Source: Lutraria lutraria (Eukaryota > Mollusca > Bivalvia > Venerida > Mactridae). Taken from it: a DNA stretch of 64,000 nt. The stretch covers positions 30,890,399-30,954,398 of the forward strand of contig OZ026841.1 of the NCBI GenBank assembly GCA_964023205.1, given 5' to 3'. How positions within the stretch are numbered: the stretch's first letter is position 1; every line of letters begins with the position of its first letter. The position numbers and the translations under genes are program-made. Shown here in pieces: positions 1 to 11,746 of the stretch. The notes beneath the pieces are model-generated. The model was not told the origin of the DNA and ran no database searches. It saw only the letters and a list, made by a program, of their open reading frames with translations.

Positions 1-21
1 AACATTGCCCTGTCCAAAATG

Positions 22-1009
22 TCAGTATCGAGTATGGCCTCCGTGTCCTGCGACGACTGCTTGTAATCTTCGTCTTATTGACCCACACAAGTTACGCAAC
101 ATTTACCGTGGAATACGTGTAAAGCTTGTGTTAATTGCTGAACGTTTTGTGGCTGGGGGTGACGCTGACGTAAACGGCGTTCAAGAACGTCCCACATGTG
201 TTCGATGGGATTGCAGTCCGGGGAATTGGCTGGCCATTGCAAAACATCAATATTGTTGCCATTTAGAAAGTTTCTTGTCACATGGGCTATGTGAGGACGT
301 GTATTATCGTGTTGGAAGGTCATTCCGGGATGTTGACGGAACATTGGAAGAACTACGGGTCGTAAAACCTGGTTTATGTAGCGCTGTGCTGTCATATTTC
401 CATTAATCACAACAAAATCTGTCTTAAAAGTATGGCTCATGGCTGCCCCCACCATAACGTCTCCTCCACCGTAGCGGTTATAAATATACTCCAAGATGCA
501 ATTACGTGCGAAACTTTCATGACGTCGTCTATATACGCGAAATCGTCCGTCAGCATTCGAAAGTCATCGCTGAATACGACTGATCTCCAGTTTCGTTGGA
601 GGTTATTCTGTGCCCATTGACGCCAATCACGACGGTGACGTTCCGTAAGAATAGCTCCACGTTGAGGTCTTCTGCAGATAATCCCACGCTCTTTCAAGCG
701 ATTCCTTACAGTATTTCTGCTCACAGTCTGACCACGATTACCGACAACTTGGAAAGAAGTCGATTGGGTCATTGTAAAGCGGTCACACAGGTGACGTTGA
801 CGGATATAAACGTCTTGACGTACAGATGTCACACGTGGCGCACCTGAACGAGGCCTATCTGCTAAGCTCCCAGTGGTATTTACGCGTTGAACTAACCTAG
901 CAAAAGTGCATCTTGCAACACCAAATCGCCTAGCGACGTCAGTTTGTGAAATTCCACTTTCTAGCATCCCTAAAGCCCGTGCTCGATTTTCATTATTTAA
1001 TCGCGGCAT
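22..1009 (-). pseudogene. Tc1/mariner-like transposase, frameshifted copy
   Basis: DDE transposase of the Tc1 group, which cuts and pastes its element at TA sites. The ATG at 1007-1009 opens with MPRLNNENRARALGML, followed by a helix-turn-helix-rich N-terminus (SQTDVARRFGVARCTF) and a GRPR-like linker (DRPRSGAPR). The first catalytic Asp lies in VVFSDD. A frame change near 545-565 moves the reading to DGRFRVYRRR, then GGGDVMV, the second Asp in FQHDNTRPH, and the third acidic residue in SPDCNPIEHMWD. A second frame change lies between about 106 and 140, and an in-frame TAA sits at 103-105. The normal C-terminus (QAVVAGHGGHTRY) ends at TGA 22-24. Total span is about 329 codons, close to the usual 340. 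The gene cannot make an intact protein. The terminal repeats were not identified; the left end probably lies outside the window. Confidence 0.93.
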
Positions 1010-2357
1010 TTTAATTCCTTTTAATTTACAAATTTGCTTTCGAACTTCAACTTGTAATTCAACTGTAGCATATAAATTTGATTCTTTTTCGATTGACAAC
1101 CTCGTAACAATGGCGTACGGGCCGCATGGGCGAAACGTGCAGCTAATCATTCTTGGTAACATAGGGGTCAGAGAGGGTATTTTATTTCGCTTCAATAGAC
1201 GCGTTATGAGCTAAATAATAATTATATGGTGTGTCGGTCATGATATGAATACTTTGAGAAACAGAAAAGTTATTCACGTTTCTATTATAGCGTTTTATAC
1301 TGACGTCATTATATAAAACATGTAAAAGATATATTGCTGGATTCTGTAGATTTCGAAAGCATGGTGAAGTATTCTTCCGCACAAAACTGTTGATGTAATA
1401 TGACAAAATTTACTGCATATTGAAACTAGTTTTATTCAGTGAAGTAATTCAGGAACACTTTATGTTGTCTCTGAGAGTAGCGAGATTACAAAATGAGATG
1501 TTTTTACATAGTTGACAGTACACAGATCAAAGCGCTGAAGGCACTGAATTTGTTTGGGTTATCAAAATGTGCAGTAGCTTGTAATTTCTCACTGTATGTC
1601 ATGCCTTTTAGCATTAGGAATAGAATTATTATTTCCAGACAAGCCGCGTATTCTAGCTTTTCTCAGGTATAACTAAAGAACTATTTTATATCTTCTAACG
1701 TGACTTTCATCACCAAATAGTTTGTTTCCATATGACTTTTCCGCTTATGAATAATAATAATAATAAAAACAATTAATTTTCACCTGCTCTGTAAAATCAC
1801 ACAAATAACCATCTCAATGATAAGAACGTCGCCAAAGTGTATTTTTACATACCTGTACTTAACTTATATTTCATGTGTCAACTTTTAAAAAGGATAGTGG
1901 AAAATTTATTATCCCAATGTACTTGTATAATGCAGTATTTGTTCGAATCTGTGCATGTATGTATCCCGTCTTAACCAACCATTGCCTGCCAAAATCCGAC
2001 GTCATTGTAATTTCACTGATGTATGTTCACATTGGCCAGCCAGCGCTTACTGATTACGAATAAACTATTTTTAAATCAAACTTATGCATACTTATTATAA
2101 GAACTCTGCATTCATCTGCATACAAATTATAGCACACAAGGGAGGCAATTCGGGGTATTCGTTATATCCGATTAGCCTCCGTTTAAACGGTAAAATTCTG
2201 TATAGGATCTATTAAAATTGTGATTAGACTTTTATACCACAAATATGTTGATCATTTAAAGATGGAGATGTTGACTTACAGCAAAACCCTCTATTGAGTA
2301 ACCATCTCCCTTCAGCACGATTTACCCCACGGCATGATTTAACTATATATTAACTTA
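1010..2357. other. AT-rich sequence without a recognised gene
   Basis: The first part is probably the 5' non-coding end of the Tc1-like element. The rest has a short (ATA)n run near 1750 and no open frame with protein-like composition, splice pair or RNA fold that I can support. Confidence 0.4.
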
Positions 2358-2426
2358 ATCTCTCCAGAGCAACAACCTCTCAACAACAACATAACCGAAC
2401 GCTGTTGCTTTGGAGAGGTTGCACTG
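2358..2426. mobile_element. Pogo/Tigger-like MITE, short copy
   Basis: The left end carries CTCTCCAGAGCAACAACCTC and the right end GGAGAGGTTGCACTG, followed by TA. The same terminal motif recurs at 5473, 14749, 27379, 31155 and 56101. CAGT...ACTG ends next to TA fit the Tc1/mariner/pogo superfamily. The pogo/Tigger label is inferred from the end sequence only. Confidence 0.65.
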
Positions 2427-2620
2427 TATCTAAATGTTCATACAGTGGGTCGGGGCATGTGGTATCAATATGCATGACGTGCTTACAGGTGGACGTCCAT
2501 AGGATGCTAGGTGTGCATGTTACAGGTACGCAAATATTAAAGCGGGATCTGTTATAATCGGATCTTGACATGCACTGTAAGGGTAAAACGTCACTCGAAT
2601 GACCCACATGCATTCGAAGC
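2427..2620 (+). mobile_element. Fragment of a Tc1-like element (no open frame)
   Basis: The stretch contains CAGTGGGTCGGGGCATGTG, GTGCTTACAGGTGGAC and CGTCACTCGAATGAC. It matches, in the opposite orientation, sequence at 55870-56100 that leads into a recognisable Tc1-like transposase remnant. Both copies are joined to the CTCTCCAGAGC MITE at the same point (ACTG then ATCTAAAT). Confidence 0.6.
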
Positions 2621-2978
2621 GTTGTTTTTGTGTCTCAGACAACAAGAGAAGTCTATGTATGGTGATTTGGTCTCAAGCAAACATTAGACTTCAACGTCTT
2701 GTTTCATTTATTATGGATATTTTTATCTAGATAATATGAGTGCCTGCTGTGTCTTATTTGATGCCAAATGAAGTCATTTTTTGTGTGGAATACCTATGTT
2801 TAAAACCCTATCTTGTGATAAAACAAATACAACATTTGCTCTGTCAAGGACTTACATATGCTTGGTTCTAAGAAGCAATACGACTCTGGATCCATGTAAA
2901 TCGCGAAGTACATGAAAAGGAAAATAATATAAATATACAAGTATTCAGATACAGCGTACATTGTGCACACCTACTAAA

Positions 2979-3052
2979 CGATGGCTCTTTCACATGTTTG
3001 TGATCTGCTAAATATAAGCCATCGACACGACACTTCCGTTATAGAGCCATCG
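2979..3052. repeat. Short inverted repeat, CGATGGCTCT arms
   Basis: CGATGGCTCT at 2979-2988 faces AGAGCCATCG at 3043-3052. The same GAGCCATCG word recurs in the small tandem repeat at 3411-3478. Confidence 0.5.
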
Positions 3053-3410
3053 ATCAATAACAAAGCTAATCAGGTAAGCACCTTTTATAAAAATATCCGT
3101 TTTTAAAGCACACGCTTGTATTTAAAAAATCTAAGAATGCTATGCCATCTTGAACATTTTTCTCGTCGGTCTGCATGAAATTACGACCAGAAATACCCCA
3201 AAATGACGTTGCTATAACTTTTAGAAATTATCAACTCGTGTGTTTTCTTCTACGAGAAGACACATCTGGAGTAATTTCTCTTCTGTAAGGTGGATGCAGG
3301 TCCATTTAATCGTGCATGCATCATTGTCCCAACTTCCCCTTTGCCTCAGCACAAAATAGTTCACAGAGTTCGCTTTAAAACGAAAAACTCACAATTTTGC
3401 AAATGTGATT

Positions 3411-3478
3411 GAGCCATCGACAATGTGCTGGAGTCATCGGCAATGTGTAAGAGCCCTCGCAAATGTGATGGAGCCAAC
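3411..3478. repeat. ~21-bp tandem repeat, three units
   Basis: Three diverged units of the form GAGYCATCGRCAATGTG: GAGCCATCGACAATGTG, GAGTCATCGGCAATGTG and GAGCCCTCGCAAATGTG, followed by another GAGCC. Confidence 0.55.
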
Positions 3479-3610
3479 ACGTGCCGTTACTCAATGAGTG
3501 TTAATATATCATTGTGGAATTATCGCGCTATCAAATTATACTTGACAATTATACAAGTAAGATATAATATGCATTATAGGCTATAGCACCGGTTGACATC
3601 ATAGTATAGA

Positions 3611-3866
3611 AATACATGTACTAGTTTTGATAATATTGAATTTATTGCGGTTAAAAGGGATAATCCGGGAACATTCTACTCAAGCGTAAAATTAACAAGA
3701 TCGTCGCATTGACTGAAACGTTCAAATATTATGATTCCGTGACCTTTGCCGTTAAAGAATCGTAATGAAATAGCAAGGTGGGAAATGTAGGAAGGTGTCG
3801 ACGATTTTGGCTTTAGAACCGTAATAATTTCAATATTATCAAAACTAGTACATGTACATGTATTTT
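3611..3866. repeat. Foldback repeat with ~40-bp arms
   Basis: The left arm contains TACATGTACTAGTTTTGATA followed by ATATTGAATTTATTGCGG. The right arm (3819-3866) is its near-perfect reverse complement, and about 170 bp separates them. It is probably a non-autonomous foldback or MITE. No flanking target duplication was found. Confidence 0.65.
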
Positions 3867-4017
3867 AGAACCCAGGAAAAGATATACTCGTTTGTAGTTG
3901 ACCTCATTCATAATTGACTTCAGCTGATCTTGTCACGGGTGTACCTGGCATCTAGATTTGATATGGACAAAAGCCTAAGTAAATTTATGGTCATGCAATA
4001 GAGGGAGGACATATTGT

Positions 4018-4089
4018 TCCCGATGTTGGGCTCGAACCAATGACTTCCAGCTTGCAAGTCAGATGCTCTACCAACAGAGCTAATTGGGC
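4018..4089 (-). tRNA. tRNA-Ala(TGC)-like sequence, pseudo-tRNA or SINE head
   Basis: The 72-nt minus-strand sequence has a perfect D stem (GCTC/GAGC) with A box TAGCTCTGTTGGTAGAGC, an anticodon loop CTTGCAA (TGC), and B box GGTTCGAGCCC. Defects: acceptor pairs 1-72 and 5-68 are mismatched, two of the five anticodon-stem pairs are broken, and the outermost T-stem pair is A-C. A tRNA pseudogene or the tRNA-derived head of a SINE is therefore more likely than a working tRNA. Translating it gives the SSVGRASDLQAG peptide typical of tRNA genes, so any protein call here is spurious. Confidence 0.6.
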
Positions 4090-5472
4090 TGGTGAATATT
4101 CCAGCCAATTTATAATACAATCAACAACACTGCTACATTCCTCCTTCCTTTTTATTCGAAGTGATTAATAGCGACCACCACTGGTTTTTTTTACTAACAC
4201 AGCCTTTGCTTCACCCTAGCTCTAGGATTCCAAGTTTAGTTACACACGGTTCACTAGAGTTTTAACGCAGCTGGTAAATGTCTAGAAATTTCAGTGGACA
4301 AGCTTAAATCATTCTTTAATCAAATTAAAATAGTTATAATTCTGATACTAGCTGTCACCCTTTCTGGACAAGCCACAATAAATAAATGGGCTGCAGCTAT
4401 GAAATTGAGTTACCATGATTTAAGATTATTGAATAAGGTAGGATAAGTTATTTCAGTGCCAGTAATTGTCACTTTGATCATTCTGCAATGTTCTATTTCG
4501 AGGTACAAATACTGACTATCATGCATAGGTAACCTTTCGTTTTTTTGTAACAGTGTCAGCAAAATTCTTACCTGAGACGCACAAAAACTTCATAGATTTA
4601 TCAAAATCCTGAATGCAACGAATGTTCGAATGACATGCGACTAGGGCACGAAAATAATTCCGTCTGCAAACCGATAACACTCGCAAAAACATATGACGGA
4701 AATAAATATTACGACGATGATATTAAAAGAAAATGGTACTTCACAAGCGCGAAAATGATTTCAAATTTTAAAAAAAATGCAACAAATCGTTAGTTTTTCA
4801 ATCAATTGAGACACCAAGTACTATGTGAAAAGCTGCTTAGCGTTAGGATATGCACAGAGCAGTACTGTAGTGACCTTTATCAATGGCATACAGTACGCCT
4901 CCGAAAGGAAGAGTGCACATGGTTTCCGAAAAGTTCCTAGTCTGCCCGGATCCCAGTCTCCTTCCCTGACTTATTACTTTCCAGACTTTCAAGTATGTCA
5001 CATGATTTAAAGTAACATCCCCTGTCAAATAGTTAGTTGTACTTCATGAACAACCGTATCCATAAACTACTCATGAATTGGACAAGAGTAGTTGATGAAA
5101 AATTCATCATTTCATGAATTCCATCGGAGGGGTTAAACTGCTGAAATCTGAGCAGCTAAGCACATTGCCTATATTACAACGTTCTTACAACTGAGGTTCT
5201 ATATCACATAACAGTTCTAAAAGAATCACTTCCTTAATACAATCATAACCAGTCAGGCATTTCAGTAACCGAGAAATACACCTCATGCATACTAGTATGT
5301 GTAGATTTACAAATTTTGGTTTTGTAGTTTCAGGTCAGCAACAAGAAAGAGCTTTCCATAAATTCCCGGCGAAAAGTTCCGAGTCGGTCCGGATCTTTCC
5401 GTATCCTTCAGTAAATTATTACCATATTTGGGCAATGCTGGCTGTGGACCAACAGGCCTCTGATGATCATTA
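4090..5472. other. No supported feature
   Basis: AT-rich sequence. The open frames near 4825-5030 exist on both strands and overlap each other, with no motif, splice pair or repeat kinship to support either. Confidence 0.4.
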
Positions 5473-5646
5473 CAGTACAATCTCTCCAGAGCGACTCTCT
5501 CTTGGGCAACATCCTCACTTCAACAACAGGATTTCTTTTCTCACACCATGACTAGTTTATTAATCTGACCTCTCTAGAGCAACAACCTCTCAACAACGAC
5601 ATAAATTTGCTAGTCTCAAATAGTGTTACTTTGGAGACAGTGCACG
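5473..5646. mobile_element. Pogo/Tigger-like MITE copy
   Basis: Begins TA-CAGTACAATCTCTCCAGAGC and contains a second family block, CTCTAGAGCAACAACCTCTC, near 5573-5592. The right end is degenerate. Same family as 27379-27772. Confidence 0.6.
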
Positions 5647-6082
5647 GCATTCTCATTACTTGAACATTGAACAAAGGGAGATAATACTAATTGGAATTTA
5701 TAAGTTGTATATTTTTGTATAAAAATGGATATACATGTACATGTATATAGTTGTGTGCATAGCGTTTAGGTTCTATTGATGAATAGTATCTTGTTTCTGT
5801 AACTTCTTTATCAAACAGTATGGAATTGTATTTGAATTGATTGGATTTGAGAAATTTATTAAGAGACCAGTGTTTCACATAGCGCGCAATATGCTTTTCG
5901 GTAATTCTTTCGGTTTCATTATTCACTTTAGAGTAATTTTATATCTTAGCGTTATGAGAACTAGGAAATGAAAACTGAACTAAAGCTTCATAATCTGAAT
6001 ATTTCGTGTCTTCCTCTAATAACCTTAGCCTTCGACCTTAGAGGACGAATACACGAAGACAGGAAATATTGAAGGCGAAATA

Positions 6083-6151
6083 ACCACTGGGGGCCAACGA
6101 CGTATCACGAGAGGCGGTTCGCATCGAAAACATGTGTATGTTATGCAACGA
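6083..6151 (+). repeat. Left arm of a 2.4-kb spaced inverted repeat
   Basis: Carries CCAACGACGTATCACGAGAG and GTTCGCATCGAAAACATGTG. The reverse complement occurs at 8490-8554 with only about one mismatch and one indel over ~66 bp. The pair either delimits a ~2.4-kb element or represents two copies of one dispersed repeat. Confidence 0.65.
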
Positions 6152-7091
6152 CAAACGACACATGTTATGTACACATAACGCGGTTGAAAAGCTAAGGACG
6201 ACATTTCTCGTAGTTAGTGACATTGTATTTTGCTGGAATATCATATTCCAAGCACGAAACATGGTGAGTAGAAACGTTTAATTCTATGAAACAGTTGTAT
6301 GCAGTTAACTGAGTACCAATTACGCATGAATTAAGCTCAAAAGTTAGGGATGTTCGTAGACAGTCTTGTTTTGGTAGCTTTTTCATTAAAATATTTTTCG
6401 TGAGTATAATTTCTTATACTTACTGGGTAAGGTTTACTTATTCAATATTTTTGTCTTCATTAGAACTGTTCTGTAGGTCTAATAAGCACATATGAAGTTT
6501 TTTTTTGTATACTACGACTGTGTTTGTTTCTCACAGAGTGTGTGTATGGTGCTAAACGAAGGTCACTCTTCATGTGTACGTTGCTCACTGAAGTCAAAAT
6601 CAATTTCAGGATACAGACCACGCGGTGTGTATGTACTGCCGGTCACCATTTTCCAGCATTTTAGAAGCGCGATGACACTGTGCAAACTCCAGCATATAGA
6701 GCGTTACGTTCATGAGGGAAGCAGATGATAGAGGTACAACTAAATATCACAATGCAACTTAAAATGAAGGACTATTACGTTATCTACAACATCGACGACA
6801 TGACAACGATCACGGAATCTGGAAAAATTAATACCTACAAATAATGTAACAAGTGACAGACCAATATGGAAATTTCACTGACAATTGTTCCTGAAACAAG
6901 CGGAATCCGGGATGTACAGAAGTTTCTCAACCAGATGGTGCTGAACTGACGGAACAATTGGACACAACTATACTATGCTCAGACGCAGAGGACTTTGAAA
7001 AAGTAGATCTAGCGTTACCGATGAAACAATAAAAGAGACCGTAGTACGATTACAAAAGCGTCTTCAATCCATCACATCTACTCTAATTATA

Positions 7092-7679
7092 CCCCCATCA
7101 CACTAGGGCAACGATTGCACTACACCCACCGCGTCCTGACAGGACGTTAGCAAATGAATGCATTTTGTTATTGTACCACCTGACAAGCCATTTGGATGCT
7201 GAAATTGCCGTTTTCTAAATAAGAAATGGAAGAAAAAGAAACATGAAGCAACTTAGATTATGTTGCGTTAGTGCATGACTATAAGCAGAAAGAGGACTTC
7301 TGTTTGGCCATCATGACCAGTTAATATAAATGGACACATATGGTACAGTATACATACGGAGCTAGTGAATGCAATGAGAACGTTATTGGGACCTAGGGAG
7401 AGCGCAGTTCAGTCTGCATGGACGTAGTGAGCACATAATTTGGGCGTAGTATTAACGCAATAGACCTGGTGACAACGGGAAGCTGCACGTGTAATGAACT
7501 TACTGGCAACGTGATAGACGCAGTGAGAACCTGGCAAAGACGTTGTAAGGGCGTAGTGCGAGCCTGAGTGCATCATTTCTTTTCGAGTTTGACCCCGTCC
7601 CTGCCACGGCCATCACAATTTTCAGGACGTGACAGGAAATTTGCGAGCGTGGTGCGGACGTGCTCTGGTGTGATGGGGG
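7092..7679. mobile_element. MITE with CCCCCATCACAC terminal inverted repeats
   Basis: The ends are CCCCCATCACAC and GTGTGATGGGGG, and similarity continues inward (TAGGGCAACG against CAGAGCACG). ATTATA lies on both flanks, offset by one base on the right, as a possible target duplication. The interior, about 7360-7570, is a degenerate run of short GCGTAGTGAGAACG-like words. No transposase frame is present, so it is non-autonomous. The superfamily is not assigned. Confidence 0.75.
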
Positions 7680-8489
7680 CATTATAACTGACCGTAGACG
7701 TCTTCAAGACTGGGTCACCTTTTTTCAAATGGTGGATATTGGCGAATTCGGTGCAAATCACGCTTGGATTGACGAGCACGGTGCAACATTGCTATAGATA
7801 CTAATGAATGGGGCAATGGTGTTAACGAATCGAAGAAATGCAATCAAACGTTTTAGATAACAGCAGATTTTTAAATTGTTCAAACTCGTAAATTATATAA
7901 ATATGTGCCTAAATCTATTATAATGCAGTTATTAAATGATAAGACCATCTGAGAATTTTAACTGTTCTCTTTAGACCATCACACATAATTAAATAGATAA
8001 CTATCAACTGCAAAATATTAATTGATATACACATTTGACTTCAGACTGAAACATCACACACTCTGTTAGTAACATATACATCAAAAAGAGACTTCAGTTG
8101 ACACCATACACACTTGTCTAGTGCGAAAGGCCTTGTTATATTAACGTGTATACATTATATTGAATCTGATAAGCGGTGGGGAGATGCTAAGTTATGTTCA
8201 CAGACATGATGCCTGTATCATGAGTGCTAAATATTTTACAAATGGGTTTCATGTCACAATAATTTTGCGGAAAACTGTTTTTTACACAGAATAACGGACT
8301 AATCAGGCATAATTTGATGAATGACAGCGCAATCATTGTACAGAAAACGCATTTTACAACGGCAAGTACAAACTTAATAAAAACAACTAACAATACAATC
8401 CAAAAAACTAACATTTCGTCCCCCTGCAGGTCAAACATTTCAAAATGGCATGTGGAGGTTAGAAAACCAGAGACTGTTTACATAAAATT
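7680..8489. other. AT-rich spacer, no gene seen
   Basis: Contains only short overlapping open frames on both strands without recognisable domains. Confidence 0.4.
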
Positions 8490-8554
8490 TCGTTGCATAA
8501 CATACACATGTTTTCGATGCGAACCGCCTCTCGTGATACGTCGTTGGTCCCAGT
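8490..8554 (-). repeat. Right arm of the 6.1/8.5-kb inverted repeat
   Basis: Reverse complement of 6083-6151. The flank 8558-8790 contains GGGGGCGAAGACACGAAGG, echoing ACGAATACACGAAGACAGG near 6043-6061, so the shared unit may extend beyond the clear arms. Confidence 0.6.
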
Positions 8555-9342
8555 GATAACAACATTTTGATAGGCGAATACACGAAATCTTCTTTTGTAG
8601 GGTTTCGTTTCGGCTGGTAGGAAATCTTCGTATCGGCGCCCTATGTTTGTCATAGCCTCGCTTTCGGAGGACAGGTTCTTCCAAGGAGCGATTGTTGTGA
8701 GTGAGCAATTTATGTGAGTTCGTGTCGTCGTGCTTCGCTTTTTGGGGGCGAAGACACGAAGGTATGAAATGGCAGAAATCAGCCACCATATGTTTTAACG
8801 AAGTATCGAATGAACATGGTAATCATAGTGTTGTTGCTATCATGAGTTATCTAACAGGATTGGCGCAAATAGAGACACGCATAACGTGCGTGTGGTTGAT
8901 AAACGTACCGTCTGTCGGACCATACAAATGACGTATTAGGATAATTATATGTTAAGTCCATAAAAACAATCCTTTATTTCTGAAATAACTTTAAATAAAG
9001 CCAGTTGCTAAACTTGTTTTGTCGTAACGTGACACAGCCGTGAAAGAGGTTGCATGCAAAAGCCAGACAATCGGGAAAGCTAAAATTACAGACGCCATTT
9101 ATGCTTACAAAATACATGTTGTTACATTTGTATATATTATCCGTGATATATAACTGCTTATTTGTTCTTCATTCCATACAATTAGATGTTTACATTAATA
9201 TTTAAATATCACGTTTCTGAGAGGACATTATCAAAAAGTGTTAAACTGAGAAAATATGACCATATGGGATTCATGTCTGCGAATGTGATATAGACGATGT
9301 AAAAAACTTTGATGCCCGCTCAGACATGGACCATTGTAGCGC

Positions 9343-10093
9343 CATATAGAGCTTACAACGTATAGAGTTTAGGTGTAAGCTTAAATCATACGTTGATGAT
9401 GACGCCGTATAGAGCTTGTGTCGTATAGAGCTTTCCGTAAGCTCTATACGTCTATACGTCAATATGCACTATTTTGACGTGTAGACCTCATCTGTTGAAA
9501 AATATTAAATAGACAATTAAGATTAAAAGTGAGTATGTAATTTAAGGTTTGTTGAACATTATATTTAAAACTGTTGAAAGTGTGGTTACTCTTTCAACAG
9601 TAACTGCATAATGATTTGTGTTCATTTGCGTCTAAAAATTACTTGGATTCTAAAAAATCGTGAAGGTTCTGTGAAATTGCACGAAAAAAACGCAGTGCAC
9701 AAAAGCACTACGTTTCGTGTTCTTATTACGAACAACAACAACTCTGACAAAATGACGAAATATTTGCATTTTATTGTGAGTTTTCATATGTAAAGGCTCC
9801 TTGGTAATTGTGTAAGATTTCGATTTTTACTTTTTTGTGAGAATAAGATACATGTATAAAAGTATAAAAATAAAATTAGATACCGGCCTTTAATTCTGGT
9901 CATTTGACATGTATGCTCTATAGGTAAGCCAAGTTAACTAAGAAATGTAAATATATATGCTTGACGTATAGAGCTTACGTAATGTCTCAAAGTTACGTTG
10001 TTATCAACGCCACGAGCTTACCATAAGCTCTATACGTCGCTTGGCAACATATAGAGCTTACATCTGAGCTCCATACGGTATAAGCTCTATATG
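9343..10093. mobile_element. 751-bp element with ATAGAGCTTA subterminal repeats
   Basis: The left end is CATATAGAGCTTACAACG; the reverse complement of the right end is CATATAGAGCTTATACCG. Similarity continues for about 40 bp to GTAAGCT. Both ends carry several further copies of CGTATAGAGCTT in both orientations (9404-9460 and 9961-10090). Dense short inverted motifs near both ends suggest a multi-site transposase-binding region. No coding frame is present. Confidence 0.75.
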
Positions 10094-10156
10094 CAGTAAT
10101 AATACTACATGTATGTGTGTTGTACAACTTATAAACGGGTCCACGACGAACAACAG

Positions 10157-10668
10157 GCCCCAGTTTCACAAAAAAATAAGTTTTATGCTCAATCTCAACT
10201 TATTTATTAAATCAATCGCTTCCTTTTCTTTTTCGCATGCAATTCAGAATGTGGTATTTAGAGACCGTACAAATATGGTCTAATAACAGTTTCCAACAAC
10301 TTCAACCTAGCTACAATCTCTTGATATTGTATATTCAATAAGATTGCTTTGAGTTTGTGGTATTTAGAGTCGGTACAAATATGGTCTAATAACAGTTTCC
10401 AACAATTTCAACCTAGCTACAATCTCTTGATATTGTATATTCAATAAGATTGCTTTGAGTCTGTTATTTGGAATTAGACTTTTGACTCAAATGAAATGTG
10501 AGTGAGGCTTAATGAGTCCGCCAGAGCCATACTGGCGTGTTTAACATGTTCTAAGTGAATAAGGAAATAATTGGTATGATTTCTGGTCAAAGACATAAGA
10601 CTTCTAGAAAGAAAAACGCTTGAGTCCAAACTTGAGTTTCTACTTAATTTTGTTGGTGTAACTGGGGC
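10157..10668. mobile_element. MITE with GCCCCAGTT ends
   Basis: The left end GGCCCCAGTTTCACAAAAA faces a right end whose reverse complement is GCCCCAGTTACACCAACAAA. It resembles the common GGGGCC-GTTTCACAAAACTTCTTAA type of animal MITE (recall-based). It contains the 106-bp duplication at 10251-10462. Confidence 0.65.
10251..10462. repeat. Two tandem copies of a 106-bp unit
   Basis: Unit 10251-10356 is repeated at 10357-10462 with only a few substitutions. Each copy starts GTGGTATTTAGAG and ends ATTGCTTTGAGT. The low divergence indicates a recent duplication. Confidence 0.95.
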
Positions 10669-11666
10669 AAGGACGCTGAAACAACTAAGATCATCTAGGC
10701 ACTGCGAGTACTGTTATGAGCGAAGTTTAAATGTGTAGATAAAACTGTCCTAAGAAAATTAAAGGCCTGTGTTATCATCATTGTAAACATATATAGATAC
10801 ATATATGTAGAGTCAACGGAAATCAGTTTAAGAATAGAGAGAATAAGCTTATGAGCTCAGTTCATTTTTCCATGTAACTCATGTTTAGATATACAATTTT
10901 TGTCGATTTTATCATAACGTGATAGTAGTTTATTTCCACAGCAACAAATCGTTTTCTTAATTACATGTTTATGTTACAGAACTATTTGATTTTAACAGGA
11001 TTTCATTTAGTAAACATAAATGATATATTGATATAGTGAAGGTTTTGCACTATATACATTGTACGCTTGAAAGTTCATTGGGTTTAACCAAATCGGTCAG
11101 GTGTAATTGATTGTTTAACTGATATTCTCCTAACAACACGCATAGGCGAAGAATGGAAAAAAACACATGACAACGTAAAAAATAAACACAAATGTCACCA
11201 ACAGATGCTGAAGTTGGGGTCAAAAAGTCGAGACCTATTATCGTTTAGAACGGAAGATCTTTCAGTCGTGGCTTATAAGTTAGAGGACGTATCACTAAAG
11301 CCAATCTATTCCCGAATAAACAATAACAAGAAAAACTATAACAAAACGTTATACGTAGACGAATTTCAAGAAGCATATTGGTTTATGGTTCTTTTATGAA
11401 GTTACTTTTTTCATAAAGGATATTGTCTGTCTATTTAATTCAATCCAAGGGTATGAAATATGTACATGATATGAGTAATATACAAATGTACATTATAATG
11501 ACAATCATGAGTATTTGACATATGAATAAATTCATGTATATAGTTGACAAGCACATGGTTATATCATACCCTACATCAATCAAATAGAATCAACCCTAAA
11601 TGTTAACGAATTCACTATAAATCTGAGCACTATCATACAACCACATTGAACTTAGTTTACTGCCTA
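10669..11666. other. No supported feature
   Basis: AT-rich spacer. One open frame at 11205-11399 has no recognisable motif. Confidence 0.4.
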
Positions 11667-11746
11667 CAATCTCTACCCAGAGTTGTCGTTCGTCGCGCCT
11701 CACAAACATGGGAGAGATAACGAACGACAACTCTGTGTAGAGATTG
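11667..11746. mobile_element. 80-bp palindromic mini-MITE
   Basis: Arms of 27 bp begin CAATCTCTACCCAGAGTTG and are mirrored at the right end with one mismatch. The same terminal sequence bounds the 87-bp element at 20994-21080, so this is a dispersed family. No clear target duplication is seen at this copy. Confidence 0.8.

Noticed and set aside
3920..4120. 66-codon minus-strand protein
   Set aside because: It is a translation through a tRNA-like sequence (SSVGRASDLQAG), a well-known artefact.
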